From the NCBI GenBank assembly GCA_007118445.1, contig SKRP01000038.1:1-16476 (forward strand): 16,476 bases of DNA. The letters run 5' to 3'. This document shows positions 1 through 5,848 of this stretch, piece after piece. The notes beneath the pieces were generated by a model that saw only the letters and a list, made by a program, of their open reading frames with translations, searched no databases and had not been told where the DNA came from. Each line of letters begins with the position of its first letter. Position 1 is the first letter of the stretch. The DNA is from Natronohydrobacter sp. GTDB taxonomy: Bacteria; Pseudomonadota; Alphaproteobacteria; Rhodobacterales; Rhodobacteraceae. The translations under genes and the position numbers were made by a program.

Positions 1-447
1 CCCGACCTGCGCTTCCTGATGGCCGAGGAAATGGATGATGAGTGGTATATGGAGCGGGTCCGCCGCGGCTCGGGCGACCGGATGCCCGCCTATGAGGATC
101 TGATGAACCAGCAGGCCATGTGGGCGATCCGCACCTATATCGAAACCCGCCCTGACCCGGATGGCATTGCCGAATTCATGCCGCGCCTGCGCGATATCCG
201 CGACGGGTTGCGCGACAAGCAGGAAGCCATTGCGGCAGGCACTGCGGAAGAGGCAGACTATGCTGACGAGATTGCAGCGCTGCATGTCGAGTTGATGGAA
301 ATCGCAGCGGCTGTGCCTACCATGTCGGGCGCACCCAAGGCCGACAGTATTGCCCGTCGTGCGGCGGTCATTCTGGAGCGCGGCGGCGACCGCTTCCTGC
401 GCGATGCGGATGAAACCCTGACCATCGGGCTGTCCGTCGCACGCTGA
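1..447 (+). CDS. c-type cytochrome, C-terminal part (5' end outside window), probably XoxG-like
   Basis: The reading frame is open from base 1, so the gene begins to the left of the window; 148 codons are visible. The first ~50 visible residues look like the end of a class I cytochrome c: a Met-Pro pair (RMPAYE, Met codon at 82-84) that would supply the axial haem ligand, then a helix ending WAIRTYIETRP, the usual last helix of the fold. The CXXCH haem site must lie upstream and is not seen. About 95 further residues follow, largely helical and charged, which is longer than a plain cytochrome c tail. The xoxJ-like gene starts 23 bp downstream on the same strand, so co-transcription is likely, and by the known xoxF-xoxG-xoxJ order this would be the electron acceptor of a PQQ methanol dehydrogenase. 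The family assignment rests on the C-terminal helix and context only; another dehydrogenase-associated cytochrome is possible. Confidence 0.6.
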   Translation, partial: PDLRFLMAEEMDDEWYMERVRRGSGDRMPAYEDLMNQQAMWAIRTYIETRPDPDGIAEFMPRLRDIRDGLRDKQEAIAAGTAEEADYADEIAALHVELMEIAAAVPTMSGAPKADSIARRAAVILERGGDRFLRDADETLTIGLSVAR

Positions 448-470
448 GGAGACACGGAACGGAGACGCGA

Positions 471-1367
471 ATGAGACTGAGAACCTCCCTGTCAGCTATC
501 GTGCTGATGACTGTCCTGACCCTTGCCGGGTCAGGACTTTTTGCGCGTGAATTTCCCTCGGATGACAGCGGGCGCGACCGTGTCGGCATTGATTATGACG
601 AGATCATCGCGCGCGGCTATATCGAGATCGGTGTCTATGAGGATTTTGCGCCCTATTCCTGGCGCGACAGTTCCGGGCAACTGGTCGGTGTCGATGTCGA
701 TCTGGCCCGGCTGGTCGCCGATGAGCTGGGGGTCGCGCTGCGCGTGACCGACCTGCCGGCAGACGAGGATGTGGACACCGACCTGCGCAACTATGTCTGG
801 CGCGGGCATTACATGGGGCGGCGCGTGGTCAATGTGCTGATGCGCGTGCCCTATAACCGCGAACTGGATTACCGCAACGAACTGGCCGCGCTGACCGGAC
901 GCTATGCGCAAGAGCGGATCGCCATCGGCTACCGCATTTCGGAATTTCCGGATGAACCGCCCTGGCCAGGCAGTTTCACCTCCAAAAAAGTGGGTGTGGA
1001 AACCCATTCGCTGCCCGATTACTACCTGACCGGGCTGCAGCAAGGCGCGATGATCGAGAATATCATGCGCCGCCGTGCGCTGGGCGATGTGATCGGGCTG
1101 ATGCGCGAGGGTGAGGTGAGCGCCGTGATGGCCATCCGGGCACGGCTGGAACATTACCTGCGCGATGATCCGGATTTCGCCGTTGAAAGCGGCCCGCTGC
1201 CGGGCCTGTCCATCGGGTCCTGGCCTGTGGGGATTGCCACGGCTTTCTACACCGCACGGATGCTGAGCTATGAGGTCGATGATATCATCACGGCGGCTGT
1301 GCGTGACGGGCGGGTCGAGGCGATCTATCGCGCGCATGGCCTGACCTGGGAAGAACCGGGACGCTGA
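471..1367 (+). CDS. xoxJ: XoxJ/MoxJ-like periplasmic binding protein associated with quinoprotein dehydrogenase
   Basis: The 298-residue protein has a signal peptide (hydrophobic stretch ~7-22, likely cleavage after LFA at ~25) and a type-II solute-binding fold. The first lobe is recognisable from RGYIEIGVYEDFAPYSW and GVDVDLARLVADELG. The segment around NVLMRVPYNRELDYRNE is typical of the quinoprotein-dehydrogenase-associated subgroup rather than of amino-acid importer receptors. Known XoxJ/MoxJ proteins are encoded with PQQ methanol dehydrogenases and are thought to help activate or mature the enzyme; they do not appear to work with an ABC permease. The start at 471 is supported by a GGAG element 6 bases upstream, and the gene follows the cytochrome gene by 23 bp. 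It ends 10 bp before a strong palindrome and converges on the ABC operon. The family call is firm; the exact partner (xoxF upstream or the dehydrogenase at 3993) is not settled by the window. Confidence 0.85.
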   Translation: MRLRTSLSAIVLMTVLTLAGSGLFAREFPSDDSGRDRVGIDYDEIIARGYIEIGVYEDFAPYSWRDSSGQLVGVDVDLARLVADELGVALRVTDLPADEDVDTDLRNYVWRGHYMGRRVVNVLMRVPYNRELDYRNELAALTGRYAQERIAIGYRISEFPDEPPWPGSFTSKKVGVETHSLPDYYLTGLQQGAMIENIMRRRALGDVIGLMREGEVSAVMAIRARLEHYLRDDPDFAVESGPLPGLSIGSWPVGIATAFYTARMLSYEVDDIITAAVRDGRVEAIYRAHGLTWEEPGR

Positions 1368-1377
1368 GCCGTCCCGC

Positions 1378-1408
1378 GTAGGGTGCGTGCGGCACGCACG
1401 CACCCTAC
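1378..1408. terminator. Strong palindrome between convergent genes, likely bidirectional terminator or REP-like element
   Basis: A perfect 14-bp inverted repeat (GTAGGGTGCGTGCG at 1378-1391 and its complement at 1395-1408) encloses a 3-base loop. It lies between the ends of xoxJ (1367) and the minus-strand ABC ATPase (stop codon 1405-1407, inside the right arm). There is no T-run on either side, so it may be a non-canonical or Rho-assisted terminator, a 3'-end stabiliser, or a copy of a dispersed palindromic repeat. Confidence 0.7.
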
Positions 1409-1995
1409 AGGCAGGTCTGCTCCTGCGCGCTCAGCACCATCTGCCGTGTGGCCAGCCGGTCGGCCTCGGCCTTGGCATGGGTCACGAACACTGTCGCGGG
1501 GCGCTGCTCTGCAATCACGCTTTCGGTCAACGCCAGCATATCCGCCACCAGCGCCGGATCGAGCGAGACGAAAGGTTCATCCAGAAGCAGGATATCCGGC
1601 TTGGCCGCATAGGCGCGCGCGAGCGACAGCCGCCGCTGCTGGCCCAGCGACAGCTGGCCCGGATAGAGCGCGCCCTTGCCCGCCAGCCCCACCCGCGCAA
1701 GCGCGGCCTCGGACTGTCGCGCATCAACACCTGTCGTCAGCCGCAGATTGTCGAGCGCCGAGCGCCAGGGCATCAGGGTCGGTTCCTGAAACACCATCGC
1801 AACCCGGCCCTCGCACCGCAGCTGCCCCTCGAAATCGCCATCCAGACCGGCGATGATGCGCAGCAGCGTCGATTTCCCGACCCCGGAGGGGCCCAGCACG
1901 GCCAGCACCTCGCCGCGCGCGACCTGAAACACCAGATCGCGCAGCACGATCGTTTCGCCGAAGCGTTTGGACCTTATCGCGACCTGCAGGCTCAT
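1405..1995 (-). CDS. ABC importer ATPase, nitrate/sulfonate/taurine (SsuB/TauB) type
   Basis: This 196-residue nucleotide-binding subunit carries every core motif: Walker A GPSGVGKS (35-42), Q-loop MVFQEPTLMPW (Q70), a signature of LSLGQ (115-119) where LSGGQ is usual, Walker B ILLLDEP (135-141) with the D-loop SLD, and the switch His in VTH (173). The Q-loop context FQEPTLMPW is characteristic of the SsuB/TauB/NrtD group. The protein is short for that group (often ~250 residues): it ends soon after the switch His, without a C-terminal extension. Its ATG overlaps the permease stop in an ATGA (1992-1995), which implies translational coupling. It would power import of the solute bound by the protein encoded at 2807-3778. 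The substrate cannot be read from this subunit. Confidence 0.92.
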   Translation of the reverse strand: MSLQVAIRSKRFGETIVLRDLVFQVARGEVLAVLGPSGVGKSTLLRIIAGLDGDFEGQLRCEGRVAMVFQEPTLMPWRSALDNLRLTTGVDARQSEAALARVGLAGKGALYPGQLSLGQQRRLSLARAYAAKPDILLLDEPFVSLDPALVADMLALTESVIAEQRPATVFVTHAKAEADRLATRQMVLSAQEQTCL

Positions 1996-2801
1996 GCGTC
2001 TCTCCAGCGCCGGGCGCGGGCCTCCAGCGGTTGCAGGATCAGCGTCTCGATGGCCAGCATCACTGCGATGAAGCTCAGCGCATAGACCATCACCATGGTC
2101 ACATCAAACATCTGGAAATGCAGGTGGATCTTGAACCCGACCCCCTGCCCGCGCCCCAGAAACTCGACCACCAGAACAATTTTCCAGATCAGACTCAGAC
2201 CCGCCCGCGCAGTCGCCGCCAGATGCGGCGCGAGCTGGGGCAGCAGGATATGGCGCAACCGCGCGACAGGGGACATGCCGAACACATGCGCCATATCCGA
2301 CAGCGGCCCGCTCAGCGCCCGTGCCCCTTCGCGCATCATCGCTGTGACCAGCGGGATCTTGTTGATCGCGACCGCAACAATCGCGGCGGTTTCATTCAGC
2401 CCGATCCACAGGAAGCAGAGCACGATCACCACCAGCGCGGGCAGATTCAGGAAAAACACCAGCCAGGGGTCCAGCCAGCGGTTCAGCTGCGGCAACAGCC
2501 CCATCAGCACGCCCAGAACCAGCCCCAGCGACATGGCGGCGGCAAAAGCCTGCACCACGCGCCAGAGCGTCGCGCCCAGATGCAGCCAGAGCGCGCCCGA
2601 GGCCGCCTCTGCCGCCAGGCGCGGGAACACGGCCTGCGGGCCGGGCAGCACCATCGGATCGGCCTTGGCCCATGCCAGCACCCACCAGAAGGCCAGCAGC
2701 CCCGAGAGCGAGACCACCCGCACCGCCCAGCCAGGCAGCGGGCGCGGCCCTGAGACGGGGCCGCGCCGCGCGCGTGGTGCTGTCGCCTCGCGCAGTGTCA
2801 T
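1992..2801 (-). CDS. ABC importer permease, SsuC/TauC-like
   Basis: This 269-residue integral membrane protein of the binding-protein-dependent permease family has hydrophobic segments near residues 27-44, 74-103, 112-134, 138-156, 195-214 and 234-256, i.e. about six helices. The cytoplasmic EAA loop, which docks on the ATPase, is visible as EGARALS...FGMSPVARLRHILLPQ (158-189) with the conserved Gly at 175 and the following LP. The N-terminus is a basic, Pro-rich cytoplasmic tail. The gene starts 5 bp after the binding-protein stop with no convincing Shine-Dalgarno of its own, so it is probably translated by coupling, and it overlaps the ATPase gene by 4 bp. As a single permease gene it would act as a homodimer. 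Family call is firm; substrate unknown. Confidence 0.93.
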   Translation of the reverse strand: MTLREATAPRARRGPVSGPRPLPGWAVRVVSLSGLLAFWWVLAWAKADPMVLPGPQAVFPRLAAEAASGALWLHLGATLWRVVQAFAAAMSLGLVLGVLMGLLPQLNRWLDPWLVFFLNLPALVVIVLCFLWIGLNETAAIVAVAINKIPLVTAMMREGARALSGPLSDMAHVFGMSPVARLRHILLPQLAPHLAATARAGLSLIWKIVLVVEFLGRGQGVGFKIHLHFQMFDVTMVMVYALSFIAVMLAIETLILQPLEARARRWRDA

Positions 2802-2806
2802 GCCGC

Positions 2807-3778
2807 TCAGGATCCGAGCGGCACGAAGACACCTTCGGGCAATTCGGTGGCCGTTCCGACCAGATCCTCACCCCCCAGCTCGACCATCAGACGGAACATC
2901 GCCCGCGCCGAACTTTCGTCAACGGGTCCCTCGCCGGGAATCCCGGCCCGGAACCCGGCTTTCAAGGCTTCGAATTCCGCGTCATCGGCTGCGTTCATCA
3001 TCGGGCGCAGCCGGTCCCAATCCGCGCTGGACGCGGCGAGCTGCGCCTTGGCATCGCGCGAGGCACGCGCGAAAGCCGCGACGAGTTCCGGCTGATCTGC
3101 CACCATGGCCGATTGCACCACATAGCCCAGCAGCGGCATGTCCGGGTCCATGCCCAACGCCGTCGCCGCATCAGCGACCGAAATCAGATGCCGCATCCCG
3201 GCGGCTTCCTGTTTGGCCATGAAATGCCAGAAATTGATCGCGCCCCCCAGATCGCCTGCGCGGGCCGTCTGAAAGATCAGCGGCGGGGCACCATAGACCT
3301 GTTCGGTCGCAGCGAGCAGGTCAAAGCCCTGCTGCGCGGCATAGGCGCGCAGGATGATCCAGCTCTTGTCATTCGGACCACCGGCAATCCCGATTGTCGC
3401 ACCCGACAGATCCTGCAGGCTTTGCGCCGGGCTGTCCGCCGGCACCATCACACCGCCCACAGCGCGGCTATAGGGCACAAAGGCAATATCCTGCCCCGCC
3501 GCGCGCTGGCGGGCGACCCAGATCCAGTCATCGACAATCACATCCGCCTGGCCGCCCTGAAACGCGATCTGGCCTGCGGCTTTTCCCGCGACTTCCATGA
3601 TCTCAAGCCGGAAGCCATTGGCCTCGTCGAATCCATGATGACGGATCGTGTCCAGTTCCCAGGCCACTGTCCCCCCGGACTGGCTGGCAATCGTCAGCAC
3701 CGGCAGTTCAGCAAGCGCAGGTGCTGTCGCGATCCCCAGTGCAAGTGCCGCATTTCTGATATGTGTGAAAAAGGTCAT
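2807..3778 (-). CDS. ABC importer periplasmic substrate-binding protein, NMT1/SsuA-like
   Basis: The 323-residue exported receptor is the first gene of the minus-strand importer operon. I chose the ATG at 3776-3778 over an in-frame ATG at 3805 because GGAGG lies 7 bases before it and because the protein then begins with a good signal peptide (MTFFTHIRNAALALGIATAP, cleavage probably after ALA at 23). The mature protein has the NMT1/nitrate-sulfonate-taurine receptor layout: an opening strand LTIASQSGG (28-36), a GQIAFQGGQADVIVDDW segment (69-85), and a second-lobe opening GATIGIAGGPNDKSWIILRA (126-145). The ligand is not evident. Members of this superfamily bind nitrate, alkyl sulfonates, taurine, thiamine precursors and other small anions or heterocycles. 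Its divergence from a quinoprotein dehydrogenase, and its convergence on xoxJ, suggest a role linked to alcohol oxidation, but that is inference from position. Confidence 0.9.
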   Translation of the reverse strand: MTFFTHIRNAALALGIATAPALAELPVLTIASQSGGTVAWELDTIRHHGFDEANGFRLEIMEVAGKAAGQIAFQGGQADVIVDDWIWVARQRAAGQDIAFVPYSRAVGGVMVPADSPAQSLQDLSGATIGIAGGPNDKSWIILRAYAAQQGFDLLAATEQVYGAPPLIFQTARAGDLGGAINFWHFMAKQEAAGMRHLISVADAATALGMDPDMPLLGYVVQSAMVADQPELVAAFARASRDAKAQLAASSADWDRLRPMMNAADDAEFEALKAGFRAGIPGEGPVDESSARAMFRLMVELGGEDLVGTATELPEGVFVPLGS

Positions 3779-3992
3779 GCGTTGTCCTCCCGGCATATTC
3801 GACACAGCCTATGCGGTGATCCCTGCCCGGCCTATTCGACCAAAGGCCAAGGAACCGCCCCAGAGGTCACACAAAGGTCGTAAGACGAATGGCCAATTTC
3901 GCGGCCCTCACGGTTTCGCGATACTTCCCGGCACTGATCTCGCCGCGCCTCGCCGATCCCCGGCCAAGCCCGGCCCTTTGGGAGGAAGAAGG
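3779..3992. promoter_or_regulatory. Divergent intergenic region (ABC operon / PQQ dehydrogenase) with a 15-bp direct repeat
   Basis: These 214 bp separate two divergent genes and should hold both promoters. A 15-base direct repeat, CCCGGC(A/C)TATTCGAC, occurs at 3789-3803 and 3826-3840 with one mismatch and a 37-bp period. It sits close to the ABC operon start and could be a regulator site. A poor sigma-70-like box (GATACT at 3920-3925, 17 bp after TTTCGC) is the only promoter candidate I can point to for the dehydrogenase; it is weak. GGGAGGAAG at 3980-3988 is the ribosome binding site for the ATG at 3993. Confidence 0.4.
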
Positions 3993-5738
3993 ATGAACAG
4001 ATTTCTGCTGGCCGTTTGCGCCGGGATAATGGCCGCGCCCATGGCCACAGCACAGGTGACTGAAGCCGATCTTGCCAGCGATGACGTGGTGACGACCAGT
4101 GTCCTGACCAATGGTATGGGCCGCCACATGCAGCGCTACAGCCCGCTGGACCAGATCAACAAGGACACTGTGCAGAACCTGTTTCCCGCATGGTCCTTCA
4201 GCTTCGGCGGCGAGCGCCAGCGCGGTCAGGAAAGCCAGGCGCTGGTCTATGACGGGGTGATGTATGTGACCGGCTCCTACAGCCGTGTTTTCGCGCTGGA
4301 TGTGAAAACCGGCCGCAAGCTCTGGCAGCATGACGCGCGCCTGCCCGAAGGCATCCTGCCCTGCTGCGATGTGATCAACCGCGGCGCGGCGATCTATGGC
4401 GACAATATCTATTTCGGCACGCTGGATGCGCGCATCGTGGCGCTGAACCGCCACACAGGCGCAGTGGTCTGGAACCAGCGCTTTGCCGATTACCGCGAGG
4501 GCTACAGCTACACAGCCGCGCCCCTGATCGTGAACGGTCTGGTCATCACTGGAAATTCGGGCGGTGAATTCGGGATCGTCGGTGCGGTCGAGGCACGCGA
4601 TGCCGAGAATGGCGAGCTGGTCTGGCGGCGTCCGGTGATCGAGGGCCATATGGGTGAGCTCAATGGCGAGGAATCGACCATGACCGGCACGCTGAACGCA
4701 AGCTGGCCGGGCGATATGTGGCAGACGGGCGGCGGCGCGCCCTGGCTGGGTGGCACCTATGATGCGGAAACCGACACGCTGATCTTCGGCACCGGCAACC
4801 CCGCGCCCTGGAACAGCCATCTGCGTGAAGGGGACAACCTTTATGCCGCCAGCCGCATCGGGCTGGACCCGGCGACAGGTGAAATCAAGTGGTATTTCCA
4901 GACAACCCCTTGGGAAGGCTGGGATTATGACGGCGTAAACGAGGTTATTCCCTTCACCGATGCCGAAGGTAACGGGCGTCTGGCGACGGCTGACAGGAAC
5001 GGGTTTTTCTACATCCTGAACCGCGAAGATGGCAGCTTTGTCGATGCGATGCCCTTTGTCGAGGAAATCAGCTGGGCCAGCGGCATTGACGAGACCGGCC
5101 GCCCGATCTTCAACGATGACAACCGTCCGGGCAATCCGGCAGACTCGGCCGATGGCCAGCGCGGTGAGGTCGTCTGGGCTGTTCCGGGCTTCCTGGGTGG
5201 CAAGAACTGGCAGCACATGGCCTATTCGCAGCGCACCGGCTATTTCTATGTGCCCGCGAACGAATGGGGCATGGATATCTGGAACGAGCCGATCACCTAT
5301 CGCCAAGGCGCGGCCTATCTGGGCGCAGGTTTCACCATCAAGCCCCTGTTCGAAGATCATATCGGCGCGATGAAGGCGATTGATCCCAACACGATGGAGA
5401 TCAAGTTCCAGGTCAACAACGCTGCGCCACTGTGGTCTTCAGCCATGGCGACTGCGGGCGGGCTGGTCTTCTACGGCACGCCCGAAGGCTATATCAAGGC
5501 CATCGACGATGAAACGGGCGAGGTGCTCTGGCAATTCCAGACCGGGTCTGGCGTGGTTGGCCAGCCGATCACCTGGGAAGATGAAGATGGGGTGCAATGG
5601 CTCTCGGTCGTCTCTGGCTGGGGCGGGGCTGTGCCGCTCTGGGGCGGTGAAGTGGCCCAGCAGGTCGCGTATCTGAACCAGGGCGGGTCGGTCTGGACCT
5701 TCCGGATCCCTGATCAACTGCTGGCATCGGCAGAGTAA
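3993..5738 (+). CDS. exaF: Lanthanide-type PQQ-dependent alcohol dehydrogenase, ExaF/PedH-like
   Basis: The 581-residue periplasmic quinoprotein oxidises primary alcohols and aldehydes and passes electrons to a cytochrome c. The ATG at 3993 follows GGGAGGAAG and starts a clean signal peptide (residues 1-20, cleavage ATA|Q); the frame stays open upstream but without comparable signals. Family marks are repeated eight-bladed propeller 'W motifs' (for example GRKLWQHDAR, GEVLWQF), the vicinal disulfide Cys124-Cys125 in LPCCDVINRG, metal ligands Glu192 (GGEFGIVG) and Asn269 (GTGNPAPWN), Trp251 under the PQQ plane, Arg335 (ADRNG), and catalytic Asp311. The residue two after the catalytic Asp is Asp313 (GWDYDGVNE); an acid here distinguishes lanthanide enzymes (XoxF, ExaF, PedH) from calcium ones, which have Ala or Ser. 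The N-terminal region (GQRYSPL-like, FSFGGERQRGQESQ) resembles ethanol-type PedH/ExaF more than XoxF. No haem domain is fused. It is a single-gene unit ending in the terminator at 5757. Confidence 0.93.
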   Translation: MNRFLLAVCAGIMAAPMATAQVTEADLASDDVVTTSVLTNGMGRHMQRYSPLDQINKDTVQNLFPAWSFSFGGERQRGQESQALVYDGVMYVTGSYSRVFALDVKTGRKLWQHDARLPEGILPCCDVINRGAAIYGDNIYFGTLDARIVALNRHTGAVVWNQRFADYREGYSYTAAPLIVNGLVITGNSGGEFGIVGAVEARDAENGELVWRRPVIEGHMGELNGEESTMTGTLNASWPGDMWQTGGGAPWLGGTYDAETDTLIFGTGNPAPWNSHLREGDNLYAASRIGLDPATGEIKWYFQTTPWEGWDYDGVNEVIPFTDAEGNGRLATADRNGFFYILNREDGSFVDAMPFVEEISWASGIDETGRPIFNDDNRPGNPADSADGQRGEVVWAVPGFLGGKNWQHMAYSQRTGYFYVPANEWGMDIWNEPITYRQGAAYLGAGFTIKPLFEDHIGAMKAIDPNTMEIKFQVNNAAPLWSSAMATAGGLVFYGTPEGYIKAIDDETGEVLWQFQTGSGVVGQPITWEDEDGVQWLSVVSGWGGAVPLWGGEVAQQVAYLNQGGSVWTFRIPDQLLASAE

Positions 5739-5756
5739 TCCGCAGCGATGCTATTC

Positions 5757-5786
5757 GGAAAACCCGGCCCTCGCGCCGGGTTTTCC
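5757..5786 (+). terminator. Rho-independent terminator after the PQQ dehydrogenase
   Basis: A perfect 12-bp stem (GGAAAACCCGGC at 5757-5768 pairing with GCCGGGTTTTCC at 5775-5786) has a 6-base loop. Its descending arm contains the T4 stretch, so it reads as an intrinsic terminator 18 bp after the dehydrogenase stop. It should insulate the dehydrogenase from the NosR-like gene. Confidence 0.85.
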
Positions 5787-5848
5787 TGTCTCCGCCCCCG
5801 GCGAAAGTCGCATAGGCGAATGCCTGAACCGTCCATATTCTTCCTCTC

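Noticed and set aside
1405..3778. Assigning the ABC importer to taurine, sulfonate or nitrate uptake
   Set aside because: The fold class fits, but no substrate-specific residues or catabolic neighbours are visible, and the surrounding genes are quinoprotein-related.
3648..3992. N-terminal extension of the PQQ dehydrogenase frame back to an ATG at 3648
   Set aside because: It would overlap the divergent binding-protein gene and place the signal peptide internally. The ATG at 3993 has a strong ribosome binding site and begins the signal peptide.
3867..5360. Long minus-strand open frame (497 codons) opposite the PQQ dehydrogenase
   Set aside because: It is a shadow of a high-GC coding strand: it contains no family signature and lies antisense to a gene with a complete set of catalytic motifs. 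The same applies to the long antisense frames at 531-1403, 9232-10497, 11263-12951 and 12230-14137.
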